Source: Lumnitzera littorea
Lineage: Eukaryota > Streptophyta > Magnoliopsida > Myrtales > Combretaceae
DNA: 64,000 nt
Assembly: GCA_024138015.1 (NCBI GenBank)
Contig: JAMXBB010000010.1
Location: 77,277,689-77,341,688, forward strand
Direction of reading: 5' to 3'
Positions 25,557-38,099 of this stretch are shown in pieces. Under the pieces are notes generated by a model. It did no database searches. It had not been told where the DNA came from and saw only the letters and a list, made by a program, of their open reading frames with translations. Position numbers and translations under genes: made by a program. Numbering within the stretch: the stretch's first letter is position 1; every line of letters starts with the position of its first letter.

Positions 25557-28500
25557 CATACTGTATTGCACTCTAAATTCAAGAGCCAATGCTATCATTC
25601 TATTAGTTGCCTAGTTTAGGACATGACAACTATTGCTTACTTTAATCATAAAGTTTCTTACTTAACACATAACCTATTAGATGTTCTATAAGAATAAAAC
25701 ATAAATACAAATATTTATAAAAATATTATGAGGCATTTTTTTCCCCTCATATGAACCATCAGGATCATAGAGAATCAAATCCCCCATCAAACAGTAAAAT
25801 AGGTAGTAAAAACAATTCTAAAGTTAGCTTACTTCATAATAACCTACATTCACATACTAGCATAGGTTCTCCCATTGGATTTGTAATAAATCTCATGCAC
25901 TTAGCATCTTAACTCATCTAAGGCTTTAGGTTCAACAACCTGTAGAAGACTATAGGGGGAATGAGACAAAGAACCATAAGCTTAGCAAATGATAGGAGAC
26001 AAAAAGCATATACAAGCTGAGTAAATCAATAAGGTTGTTCAATCACCTTATTTCATGTAATACAGCAAAACAAATCTCATTCGCATGATATTATCTAGTA
26101 TGTTGCGAGGTTAAAGAAATTATGCCCACTCTAACCCAAGTTAGGGAATTTACACATAAAGGTTACAATACCATCATAAATGCCACAATGCCTTTACGGC
26201 TAAACTTAAGCTTGCACAATGAGGACATTTCTCCTCTCTTAACTACTTTTGGACCAACACCTCAACCTTTTGTCTTGTTACTTAGTTTGACTAGTGGTAA
26301 AGAAATACCAAAACACTGCACCTCTTTAAAAGGGTTGGAATTTTGCTGGAGAATCCTAATTGTCCCTTAATGGGTTATAATATATGTCATTTCAAATTTA
26401 AAATTCAAGTTTGTATTAGTCTAATTCATAAGTGATTACCAAGTTGCAAATACGTCAAATAAAAGTCAATTACGCAGCAACATAATAAAACATATAGTTC
26501 AACTACTAACCAGTACTTTAGTATCTAAGCACAAGCATAACATACGCATAATCAACTATTTACAACCATAAGCAAGCATTTACTCAAGTCTACAGAATTC
26601 CCACTTGTCATCAGTTATGGTCTCTTGAAGAATCATCTCCAAAACTTGAATTCCTTATTATTATTGTCATAGTGAAAACATTATTTTAGTTTTTGTAGGA
26701 ATTTTAAAAACACCATAGCATATTAGTATTTGTGTAACTTTATTTAAACCTATGAATTAACATTGTCGTAGTTTATTGTTATAATAATTAAGTAGAATAA
26801 AATTATTTACATTTTTTTGTTCATTAAATTCCGTGATTGTCAATGATTAAGAGGATATATCGTATGCCTTTATAATTGTGAAAAGAGGATATTTTATATA
26901 TGTATGCATGTATATAACTTGCCTCTTCTAGAGAAATGTTGTAGAGATCCTATGAATTATATGGATATACCACATAAGGAATTATAGTTAAACATTTATA
27001 AATTGATACTTTATAAATTAATAACCTCTCTAAAATAATTTTTTTTCGATCTCAACTTGGTTCAATTTACAAAATTAGTAATTTTGATAAATTAATGAGA
27101 TAATAATTTTTAGGATGATTTTTATATAAATTTATAGTTCCGTCAATATCATAAATTAATAATCTCTAAATTTGTAAACATAACTATGATAGTCTAATAA
27201 AATATGAATCTATTATTGTTCAGTTTTTTCTTGAAATTTAAATTTAGGTGGATTTTATCTTTAACTTTTCTCATTATATTTAAAAGTTTTAATGCCATGT
27301 TCTCAAACTATAACAAAAAAATTCTAGAGTCATGGTTAATTTCTAGACACCTTTTAGATGAGAAGCTATTGTTAGGTATGATTTCAAGAATTTTTTCTAT
27401 GTTATTTATATAGTAATTCCCTTCATCGTCATATGTTCAATAGATGCAAGTAACTTGTGTTGAACTTTATTTAATTAGTTAATGCAATGAATATTATTTA
27501 AATATTAAAAACAATGAATACCATTTATGTACTTATATATATATATATGTACAATGAATTTTCTTTTTAAATTAATTCATGAAATATGATATATATATAT
27601 ATATTAGTGATATACAATGATTTTTTGTCTAATTAAATTAAATCTTTTAGGTACAATGAATACCATTTATATACAATGAATTTATAACGATTAATTAATA
27701 CATCTCTAAATTAATAAAATTTCATGACCCCAACATTATTAATTTATAGATATTTTATGGTATATAAATAATTTCCTAATAAAATTTTATGCTACATTAT
27801 ATCATAAGACTATCTATTCATCTATAATCCTATACCGATATATGTACATATATATTATTTAATCCTAAACATACTATGTATTATAAAGTAATTTTTGAGG
27901 TGTGTCGTATGTTTTGGCATAATCGATCAAAATATTACTTATGATATTTTTCAGAAACCTTATGTTGTTCGAGTTAATATATACTTAATCAATATAAGTC
28001 ATATCAACTCCGTTAAATTCATAAAAAAATTACATAAATATATAAGAAAACAAAGGATTTATACTCAAATTTCACGATAATCTCATTTAGACATGGATTT
28101 AACATAACTTATCAGGATTTGCAACCCACACATACCTACGATATCAATAACCTCTTATGTTACAATTTTAGGCTAGTTCTATGAAGATTATTACTCAAGT
28201 CGAATTACATAATTCAATTCTAAGAACTGTCATATTTAAAAGATTTCTTCGCTCATATTTACTAAATTACATTTTCTTCTCTAAGTTACTACAAACATCC
28301 AAGTCTTAGAAACATCTTTCATGACAATATATTCTTATTACACAAAATCGGTAAAGACGAGGGATTCGAGAAAATGACCGTCAAACTACCCTTTTCACAA
28401 TCTACATTATACATCGTCTTAATAATACGGCACTAGTATCAAGTACAAAAAATTTCTTCATACCCTTCCAAAAAAACACTTCAACCGTACTAACATAATA

Positions 28501-28689
28501 ATTGGTATTTTTTTAGAGATACGTTACCTCATTTACATATATCAAAATTTTATGAATATTTATATGAGAAATATGTACATTTTTACCCTTAGACCTTCTT
28601 GAGCTAAGCTTGTTTTAAGCTGGGTTAAGCTAAATCTCGATTATTAAACAAGTTTACCTCGCACTTAAAATAAAACTTATTTATTTGAA

Positions 28690-28885
28690 TAAATCAAGCT
28701 CAAACTCTAGTTTACACTTGTTTAGGTTCTTGAGCAAATTTACGAGCTTTATATGTATTATTACTAATAATACATATAAAGCTCGTAAATTTGCTCAAGA
28801 ACCTAAACAAGNATAAATCAAGCTCAAACTCTAGTTTACACTTGTTTAGGTTCTTGAGCAAATTTACGAGCTTTATATGTATTAT
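28690..28885. repeat. Inverted/direct triplication around a single N (probable assembly join)
   Basis: A segment beginning TCAAGCTCAAACTCTAG (28697) and running to ATTATTAC is followed at once by its own reverse complement (ending CCTAAACAAG), then N at 28812, then the same segment again in the original orientation. The copies appear identical, unlike the diverged repeats elsewhere in the window. A perfect fold-back ending in an N is what misjoined contigs or gap filling produce. The AGCTCAA words themselves belong to a common plant repeat. Confidence 0.75.
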
Positions 28886-29309
28886 TACAAATAATATATA
28901 TTATATATTATATACTATATATTATTAAAATTCAAAAGCTAATATCTATATAATATATATAAAAATATAATATATTATAGGATAATATATGATAGATAAT
29001 TTAATCCTTATTTACTATTCGTGAATCTACTTATTTATCTATTTCTTCCTTTTAAATACTTAGAGTCATGAGTAGGTTTAAAATCGGTTCACTTTAATAT
29101 CAATTTGGTTTGACTTCAATAAGTAAACGAGCTGAACTTAAATTCAAGACAAAACTTTTTTATCTAAATAAGTGAAGTTTAAGCCTTAATTGCTGACTCG
29201 ATAAAAAGTTCAGCTTAAACTTAAATTTAATAATTTTTAAATAAGTTGAATCTGAATTTTTGAAAGTTGGATTCGGTTCAACTTATCTGGACTTGGCTCA
29301 ATTTATCTC

Positions 29310-30330
29310 ATTTACGGCTTTATTATTCTGGCATGGTTGCTGCGGTAGTATGCTGTTATTTGACGATGGCCTTCACGATGGACCGCCAGAGTGAAGAGTA
29401 GATGGTAGAAAACATAGCGGTTCGAGGGTCATCTGTCTTTTTCTTTTTGATTCTTGATACTCCCAAGTCTTTTTTTAAATAGAAAAACCTAGTCACGGAT
29501 TAAGATAATGTAATATATATTCATAGATAACTTTCCTTTACGCAACCTAAAATCCATGGAGCTAATTTCGCCATTTGCAAATGTCTTGCCCTTTAATATA
29601 CTAGTTAATGACGGTGGAAATTGCTTTGAAACCAAGCAAAAATGGCGGCTAAGGAAGTTACTTCCTAACAAAGTAGTGCACCGCGGCGGTACCATCTTAA
29701 GGAAAGAAAAATAATAATAAAATATACAATACATGCCCGTTCAATTCGTTTGCAAACCTTGTGTGTTATTATCCTGTGGTTAGTTATCCAATAAAGCTAT
29801 AAGAGGTGGTAGAGAACCCTTGTGCAATAAGGATCTAAGTTAAGGGTAGACTCTTAGGATAATTATGCTATTCGATTTTGTCTAATTCTTCGAGTGCAAT
29901 TTTATCAAGATTTTATTAAAGTATTTGTAATATCACATTTTTCACCCTACTTTTGTCATAATCCAAATGTTACTAGATTAAATAGTAGGGTATTACCAAG
30001 TAAATAGGATTTTCCAACTTAATATTACATTTATACTCGGGTAATTTTAAAGAGCTTACATATTTGATGTTTTTAGTAAAACTTCAATTGATATACTTAA
30101 ATTTTGATAAGTTTTGTCTTATGATCACATACTTTTTATTACCCTATTATAGACTAGTGTTTAAATATCTTAAGATATGTAATTCTCCTTTTTACTGTTA
30201 GATTTTTAATGAAATTAGTATATTGTAGTTTCCCCTTATATGCTTTGTAACCCGGTCTATAAAAGAATATTTCTTTTTACAAGGAATATAAACTATTCAA
30301 AAATTAATATGTTAGAATTGTAAGGCATTA
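29310..30330. other. Non-coding right part of the nested insertion
   Basis: No protein family is recognisable. The patch at 29330-29480 and 29560-29700 is less AT-rich than its surroundings. The 3' end contains TATAAAAG (30258-30265) about 70 bases before the insertion border, which could be a promoter or R-region of an LTR, but this is weak. Confidence 0.3.
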
Positions 30331-31870
30331 CATACTATTTCATTTTTTTTTCACAAAATTGGTGAGATTTATTGGAGAAATACTCACCTATGCTATCATT
30401 ATGTATCTTGTAAATTTTCTACTTTAGACTTGTATCGCTTAAAAAATGCAAATGCTACATACTTATATCGTATTAAATATATATAAGTATGACATGAAAA
30501 ATCATCAAATGTTATAAAATATCTTTCCACCTCTTGTTAGATTTCCATTCAATTCACAAATGTCAGTATGGATAAGATCTTAGTAACTTGGTATTTCTTT
30601 CTACATTAAAAGATGGTTTCTTTGTGATTTTGGCTTTAATGCATACTTCAGATTTATTCAAAGTATCAAAATTGTTAACTTTAACTTATCCATTCTTATT
30701 CATAAACTTAATAGTACTAGAATTGATAAATTTTAGTATAACATGCCATATATCACAAGAATTAACAATATAAAAGGAAACATTTATCTTATTCATATTA
30801 ATATTGAGTTTGAACATACAATCAATAGCATATCCCATTCCTATGTATAAATGCCCTTTCATGAGTACCAACTTGTTAGACTCATATTACAGCTCCAAAT
30901 CCTTTCTCATATAATTATCTTATAGAAACATGATTCTTCTTTATATTTGGAACACACAATATGTTTAGTAGTCTCAATTTCTTTTTGGACACAAAGTGAA
31001 GATCAACACCGTCGATGTTGTTCAGACTAGCTGAATAGCCATTTACTAGTAAAACTTCAATGTCTTTAACTTGAAATTCTAGAATTGGTGCTTATTATGG
31101 CACACATAAATAGTTGCTCCAAAATCAAGCCACCAATCATCGCATTTGACTGTTGTAGCCATATTCAACTTAGTGATCATAGTAACATGAAGATTCTTGA
31201 ATCCATCGATAACCATTGCCAGAAATTCTTAATCTTTCATTGAATTCGTAGAATTTTAGTTAATTCATTCTTAACCTTCTTTTGTGATCAACATTCCTTA
31301 GTAAAGTGTCTCTTTTCATTACAAATGTAGCACCTTTAAATTCTCCTTTTGACATCAAATTATTTGGCTTTTCTTTTCTTGTAAGGTTTCTTACATTTTC
31401 CATCTTTTACACAATTCATATTAGATTTATGTAGTAGATTTACTGTGTTATGCTTTTGAGATTCCTCCTCTATGCATATATATCCAAGAATCTTTTCAAT
31501 GTCGAAATCCTTAGCCATGTAAATGATCTTCTTCCTATGGTCATTCTAAACTATGAGGTAATTTTTCAATGTTGAAATCTTCAGCTATGTGAAGGATCTT
31601 ATTCCTGTAATCATTCCAACTAGGAGGCAATTTATGAATAAACTTGGAATAATCACATGCAAGTTATGTAGACGATTGATAAGAACTTGTAGTTTATGAA
31701 CTTAATCTGGTATAGATATTATCAAGCATTTTAAACTTAAAATATTTCAACATTAGGAACTTATTCGTATCATGTTTTTTAGTGTTGTACTTTTCTTCTT
31801 TTTCCTTCCATATTTCTATCACAAACTTGATTGCTATGTAAAGATCATAAAGATTATCTATTATGCCCTA
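30331..31870 (-). pseudogene. Copia gag end, protease, GAG-pre-integrase and integrase N-part (broken)
   Basis: Read on the minus strand in element order: a gag zinc knuckle CYICNEKRHFTKEC (CX2CX4HX4C) near 31345-31290; the protease active-site region WWLDFGATIYVC near 31150-31100, where the usual DSGA is DFGA; the GAG-pre-integrase motif DIWHVILKFINSS near 30760-30710; then integrase pieces (KAKITKKPSFNVERNTK near 30620, ICELNGNLTRGG near 30545, EYFSNKSHQFCEK near 30370). Stops and frameshifts separate the pieces. Together with 23381-25556 this is one copia element, split by the nested insertion. No matching 5' LTR was found to the right. Confidence 0.75.
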
Positions 31871-32287
31871 AAATAGCAAAGTTGTAATAGTTTCGCTATA
31901 TAAATAATCCTAAAATAAAAGCTGACCTCGTAGCCATTACTATAAGTTTGGTTTATATAAGACATTCACGACTAATTCGTTTTAAAATAAACAGTTCACA
32001 AAATAATATTGTTATTCACTTATAGAAGTCCAAAAAACACATATTAAGATTCAAATAAGTTAAGTGGTATCTACACGATTCATTAACCTAATTTACTTAA
32101 GAATTACATAATTTGATACTAAAAGATTAATAGATAAGGGTTAAAGCTTCAAAAGTGCTATTGTTTATTAGTTTTATATCATTATTCCCTTTGATCCAAT
32201 AGTCACTAGCTTTAGAGTGGTTGACAGCATCTATAGTGATGTGAGCAACCAACTACTTAATAAGTTAAAAGGAGACATAAGACTATT
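31871..32287. other. Non-coding spacer before the third-family LTR
   Basis: The left part could be leader DNA of the copia element whose gag lies at 31.3 kb, but neither an LTR copy of the 22.2-23.3 kb block nor a PBS is seen. Nothing else was recognised. Confidence 0.35.
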
Positions 32288-33091
32288 TGATATGGATCGT
32301 GGCTAAGAACTGACAAGGTTAGCCGTCGGGGTAGGTTCGATCCTACTGAAGGAACGAAAATGGAATGGGTTTAGTGAGGGTTCTAGTGAATCCGTGAATC
32401 ACCTAACTGGATATGACGTACTAACTAGATTTTATACGGCCTAAGACTTGCCGGATGTGATGCACCGATTCTAGTAATAAGATTGCTTGTCACAATCTTT
32501 TCTAAAGGGATTAATAAGAGTCGGTAAGAGAGAGCTTTCTAAGAGAAAAGACTCAAAAAGGGAGAGGGGGGTTTATTAATGTTATGTCTCTATATTATTA
32601 CAAATATTGCTATTTATAGTACGTCTTGAACTTTAGTGGCAAAACTGTAAATAATATATAAAGCCTTAAACCATAAAAAATTAAGCCCATAAATAAAATA
32701 AAGACAAACATAAACAAAAATATAAAATAGTGCGTTTTACAAGGGGAAGTCAGCATACGGTCATTTGGCATTCCTTGAGTGTAGTCTTGCATTGCTTAGT
32801 TAAGATATTAGGGAGGTCGGCCCATAATTGTCGAGTTTTAAAGTTAGTCAGTGCTAATCTCTCCGAGCCTTGCCAAGTAAATCCAACTCTCGACAACGTA
32901 ATCTTTGGGCATATCGGCAAACATGAAGCCGAGTAAGTAATTGGTCAGGCATGGGTAAGGATCGATCCTTTTGCTTCTTGGCACTCTTTTTGCGAGAAAT
33001 AGTGTCATTTAACTCGGTAAACAAAATGAGTTGGTAAGTAGATGAGCTCGACTTTAGCAGTCGAGTTGGGTTAGTATGTTGAATCCTATCA
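32288..33091 (-). mobile_element. LTR of a third retrotransposon family, with adjacent polypurine tract
   Basis: The segment starts TGATATGG and ends CCTATCA, an 804-bp unit with TG...CA ends. Just outside its right end (33092-33110) the plus strand is TTCCCTCTCCTTTAAAGAA, which on the minus strand is a polypurine tract immediately before a TGATAGG LTR start. It therefore looks like the 3' LTR of a minus-strand element whose body lay to the right. Related copies occur at 17230-18240 and perhaps 46810-47720. It contains GTAGGTTCGATCCTAC (32331-32346), a T-arm-like hairpin. Confidence 0.55.
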
Positions 33092-33394
33092 TTCCCTCTC
33101 CTTTAAAGAAGTTTCAACCCGAAACTTAGTGATTGGCGGCTCTAAATCCTACTGGGATCAAGTACTAACCTGCAAAAACTAGAGAGAGTAATATAGAGAT
33201 AGCTCGAGTCTATGATCATTGCTAGCACCATCCTCAGCTCCTTCCACTTGTTATGAGCTTGATCGACCAAACTCTTCTTTAAGGATCTTTCTTTCCATTC
33301 ATCGTATATTTGATCAACTCTATCCAAGTAGCCCCAACAACTATCGATTAAGGAGATTAATACAATTTTTGGCTCAAACATCATGTGATGAACC
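33092..33394 (-). pseudogene. Short internal remnant of the third-family element
   Basis: Between the PPT and the gypsy LTR the minus strand is open from 33384 to 33142 (80 codons) and contains RVDQIYDEWKERSLKKSL and AHNKWKELRM. I do not recognise the family. Its position and direction fit the C-terminal end of a retrotransposon ORF cut off by the gypsy LTR at 33395. It could also be a chance open frame. Confidence 0.35.
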
Positions 33395-36359
33395 CGTTAT
33401 GCCTCGAAGTCGTAGAGTCGCAACAGTCCGCCATGTAAACCATTCTATGATAGTAACTGGCCTCACAATGTCTACCATAAACATGATCTACACAAGGCGT
33501 CGATAACTCTTTACTTTAAAGTAAACAGTCCAATTAACAATTTAGCTAAAGTTACAATAAGTATTAAGAACTTTAAGTCAATATATATAATTACATGTAC
33601 ATTCCATAGAATTCTTAGGAAATTCTACATCAAATGTAACAGTCAACTGGTTTACATATCAAATCTCAGTCTTTCAGTCTTAAACATATTAGTGAGACTA
33701 TAGATACAACTTAACTATTAAGCAAATTGATCCTCATACCCCCAGTCTTCAAAAGAGAATTAACCTTCGGATAGTTGTAGGGGGGCATATTAATCAGAAT
33801 ACTCAGAAATCAAGACTTACAAAAGTATCTATACGGGTATGAGCAACTATAGTCTAGTAAGTTGAATTGGAGACTTATGAATGTATAAAAGCATAAATAA
33901 GATTATCAAGTAATTATTTTCATGCAATGCAACAACCAAGTGTCATCACACAACGTAGTCCAGTCCGTTGCAAAATCAAAGTAATTTTACCTGCTCTAAT
34001 CCAGATTGAGGAGTTTTCATGTTATGCAATAGCTCACAACCAAACCCAGGTTTATACAATAGAGATACTGCTTTTCCTAAGACTATCCTTCAAACCAATG
34101 CCCTTATCCTCATTGCGACCTCCTCTCTTGTCACTTAGTTTAGCTAAGGATGAGGAAAAGACTAAATTGCTATCCAGCGTTATCTTTTTTGAAAGTGTCA
34201 GTGTTTGGTTAGAGAATTCTAATGATCCCCTAAAGGGTTGCAGGGCATGACAATTTAGGGTATTAGGGTTGATTAGGATTAGGTTTAGGTTCAATTTTGG
34301 GTGTTCAAACAATTTCACACCAATCTAGTCATAATAAACAATCAATCGCAATACAAATTCTAACACGAAGTCAAATACACAAGCACATGCATAAAACTAC
34401 TTACAATCACAGTCATACACAATCCTATGTCTCCAAGTACTCTAAAATAGTATTTCAAATACAGTGAAGTAATAAACTCAGCTTACTTAGAATTCTCGGT
34501 CGCTCAATCACTCAATTTCAGGTTGATTCGACTTCGTGTATCTTATAACAAAAATACGTCTTTTTAGTAATTATATTTTGATGATATATATATATATCTA
34601 TTAAGTTATGATTTAACTCACTTTTCCATATATACCTATTATTTATTAATGATTCACTCTACATTAGCTCGGGGTTCAGTTTCTGAATTAGATTTCAATT
34701 TTTGGTTCTAAATTATTTTCAACTATGGGGAATCCTAAATATGCTTGAATCTTAAAGTGAAATTAATCACATTAAGCTTGAATATTCTAAAAATCATACT
34801 AGGTCTTAATTTCGTATTCTAATCTATTCGATACACTCTAACTTTAAGTAAAGTATCGGATTTACTTTTGATGTAAGAAAATTTTATATTTTTTATCCAA
34901 TTACCTAAAATTAATTTTTGTATTAGATTTATTTTGTACTGATCTTATTACTATATTATCCAATTTAACCTATTATTTCATATTTATTAACATTCTAATT
35001 TCACATATTACTAAATTAATGACAATTACTACATAATTCCCATATTAATTGCAATTAATACTCCAAAGACTAGGATTAGGTTTCCCACATTAAAGATTAA
35101 CATCCTTAAACATCCAATTACCTTCTAAGTTAGTAATTAATCATTTACTCATTTAATTAAGCCAAAATTACTAATTTTCTTCATTATTTTAGGGCTAAAA
35201 ATTTACTTAAAATTTTCAAAAATTAATTTTTAAAAAAAGGCTTCATAACATTGTTCTGCATCACTTAAGCATTCTACAAAAAAAAAAAAAAAAAAAAAAT
35301 TGAGCTCTAAACTACATTTGTAAGCCTATTTATTTCTAATTCTAAATATGGTTGGTTTTGTCCAATTTCTTAAGAACCTTATATCTACAGACGTGATTAA
35401 AATTAATCACTATTTTCCCCTAAATTTATATACAATAAAACATCATAATAATAAATTTCATAATTTTCTAGGCATAATTAATAATTTTAAGAAATTTTGC
35501 AAAATCTGAAAAGACTTGAGACTCACCTAGTTCGAAAGCTTTTTGGCTTCCAACACTAGTTCAAGTGTGTCAACCGATCCAGGTAGTAGGTTTAGAGTAG
35601 GGTGGTGGTGGTGGTGGTTCAGCTCTGGGTGGTAGTGGTGGTTTAGTTCCAAGCGGTAGTGATGTGTAGGTTCCGCCTACTTACACTATCTGTACAGATT
35701 TGAGACAAAATTTCTAAAACCCTAATTTTTCTTCTCAATTTCGGTTCTCTCAATTTTTTTCCAGTTCCTAATTGACCAAATGAGCTTTGTAAATTTTCTT
35801 ACTATTTATAGAGCCTTGTAGGAATTGTTGTGCATTAATTAAGACAAGACAAGGCCTATATCTCTTCCTATTTACCTTTTTTATTGCTTGTTTTTTATTG
35901 GTTAATTTTAGTTTTTTACTCCCTAACTTACCATGACCACTTTCTAAATTGTTCTTTACCTTTCTGATTTTTCCTTAATTATTTTATAATTTTCTTTAAT
36001 TATTTAGCAAATTTTTAGTTAATTTAAATAATTTCGCGTATTTTTACTTACATGTAAATACATGTGGGTACAAGTAAATACTCCTAAATATTATTTAGGA
36101 TATTCTATGATTTTCAGTATATATATAATTTATCTCTAGCGATTTATTAGTTATCAAAATGTATTTTACACACTATCGATAAATAACAAATAATATACTT
36201 AGAATTTAAAAATTTTATATTTTCTTATTTTATTACTTATTTTCTTAAATTCAAACTTATATGGTCACTTTTACTAATATTTCTAGCTTTAGTTTATAAT
36301 TCAAACTTTGTGTATTAAGTTCAATCCGACATTGACTTGGCTTATTTTTAGGGCTTACA
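33395..36359 (-). mobile_element. 3' (left) LTR of the minus-strand gypsy element
   Basis: On the plus strand it begins near GTTATGCCTCGAAGTCG and ends GGGCTTACA, so on the minus strand it starts TGTAAGCCC. The first ~1.2 kb (33400-34600) matches 42915-44110 closely, and the last ~0.35 kb matches the far part of the right LTR. The minus-strand purine-rich GAAAGAAGGTGCAAA just before its start (36360-36375) is a plausible PPT. It contains a 23-base A run near 35278-35300 and a GGTGGT run near 35602-35620. No genes. Confidence 0.7.
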
Positions 36360-36379
36360 TTTGCACCTTCTTTCGAAAA

Positions 36380-38091
36380 AGTTTTGTCTTCATAATTTTT
36401 GTATATCTAAATTGTACTTAAATGACCAAATACATTAATCACATACTTTTACTAACTTGGAAGTTAGAAAAGTCATGGATATTGCTTCATCATCACTACT
36501 TTTAGCTCCTAAGTCATCTCAAAGTCTGAACTTTTGTTCCATTGAAACTTCACGTACTCCATATCTCAATTTATTAACTTTTGAACCCGACTATCCATTA
36601 TTTTTATGGGTTGCCTCACAAATTGAAAATTCCCCGTTAACTCTATTGGCTCTATTTCCACTATTACATTCAGGTTCTTAACAAATTTTCTTAATATGGA
36701 AACATGGAATACATTATGATAATCCAACAAACTTGGAGGTAGAGCTACTCTGTAGGATATATTACCAAATTTTTCTAGTACTTCAAATGGACCAATATAT
36801 CATAGGCTCAGTTTTCCCTTTGAGCCAAATCATCTAAGTCCTTTGAATAGACTTATCTTAATATAAACATGATCACCAACTTTAAACTCCAATGGCCTTC
36901 TTTTCAAATTTACCCAACTCTTATAGCGGTCCTAAGCTTCCTTCATTCGTTACTGAACAATCTTAATCTTCTCACTTGTTTGATTGATCATATCTAGTCC
37001 AATTATGGCATATTCTTCGTGATCCTAATACAATGGTGATATACATTTTCTCCCATATAATGCTTCATAAGGTGCCATTTGTATGGTTTCACGATAACTA
37101 TTATTATAGGCAAACTCTATCAACAACAAATACTTATCCTAATCACCTCTAAAATCCAACATGCAAGCCCGCAACATATCCTCTAGGGTTTAAATTGTTT
37201 TCTCAGATTGCCCATCTATTTGCGGGTGATAAGCTATACCAAACTACAACTTTGTACCCAAGGCTCAATGTAAACTCTCTCATAATTTAGATACAAATCG
37301 ACTATCCTGATCAGAAACAATACTCTTAGGTACACCATGTAATCTTACTATTTCTTGGACATATAGTCTAGTCATCTTTTCTATTAAATCACCCGTTGAT
37401 AAGGTAAGAAATGTGCACTCTTTGTTAATCTATACATGACTACCTAAATGGAATCGTATCTAGCTTAAGTCCTTGGTAGTGCTACTATGAAATCCATAAT
37501 AATATGATCTCATTTCCATCTCAGTACTTCCAAAGGCTATAGTGGTCCACCCGATCTCTAGTGTTTTGTTTTAACTTGTTGGTACGTAATACATTTTGAT
37601 ACATATTATGCCACATCTCTCTTCATTCCATTCCACCAAAACATGAGCTTTAAATCTTCGTACATTTTATTTCCTCCCCGATGTACAATAAAACTTGTAA
37701 TGTGTACTTCATCCAAAATTTGCTTCCTTACATCGGGATCTTATGGCACATATATTTTTCCTCTAAACTTTATTATACCTCTTCCATCCAATTTAAAGTC
37801 AAAGTCACTTTTGTTACTTAATTTCTTTTTTATCTCCATCAAGTACCTATCTTCCTCTTGCTTTTGCTTTATTCTTTCCAATAAAGTGGGTTGCAATTCC
37901 AAGTTCAATATCTGACTATTAGGTTTACACCAATCAAACCCAATTCGCAACTTTTGAAATTCTTGCACCAATTCATATTGGGGTGTTAACAGTAATACAA
38001 CCTGTTCATAATTCTTTCGACTTAATGCAATTGTTACCAAATTGGCCTTTCTAAGGTAGTAATTTATATTCAGATCATAATTTTTGGTCAA
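36380..38091 (-). pseudogene. Gypsy integrase region (broken)
   Basis: On the minus strand 38091-37741 reads from the end of RNase H into the integrase N-region (AKNYDLNINYYLRKANLV-like TKNYDLNINYYLRKANLV, then RIKQKQEEDRYLMEI). Around 37740-37600 is the His-containing zinc-binding part (DPDVRKQILDEVHITSF, HRGGNKMYEDLK). Further down (37500-36900) the pieces are consistent with a Ty3/gypsy integrase core followed by the chromodomain-type tail region, but stops are frequent and I could not place all three acidic catalytic residues. Position after RNase H identifies Ty3/gypsy order. Confidence 0.65.
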
Positions 38092-38099
38092 TTCTAATA

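Larger units (their letters stand above)
25562..30330. mobile_element. ~4.8-kb nested insertion inside the copia integrase
   Basis: The copia integrase reading stops near 30331 and resumes near 25556 on the minus strand, exactly where the two pieces would be neighbours in the family (the FCEK part on one side, LQQNGLTKYKN on the other). ACATACT flanks the inserted DNA (25556-25562 and 30330-30336), which supports a target duplication; the insertion begins TGTATTGC. Inside, about 26120-26400 resembles the gypsy LTR middle (CTCTAACCCAAGTTAGGGA and ACTTAGTTTGACTA compared with 33990-34150). About 28590-29310 carries an AGCTCAA/AAGCTTG-type repeat and an assembly join. I found no transposase or pol frame, so it may be a composite or solo LTR with later insertions. 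Confidence 0.6.

Noticed and set aside
26122..26370. 82-codon plus-strand ORF
   Set aside because: It overlaps DNA resembling the gypsy LTR middle and has no family motifs.
32331..32346. tRNA T-arm-like hairpin GTAGGTTCGATCCTAC
   Set aside because: No acceptor stem, anticodon arm or D-arm fits around it, and it lies within an LTR.
33927..34250. 107-codon plus-strand ORF
   Set aside because: It lies inside the gypsy LTR; the copy at 43440-43760 does not keep the same open frame.
34251..34296. Telomere-like TTAGGG/TTTAGG words
   Set aside because: Too few and irregular, and the other LTR copy (about 43767-43800) carries a related stretch, so it is LTR sequence and not an interstitial telomere.
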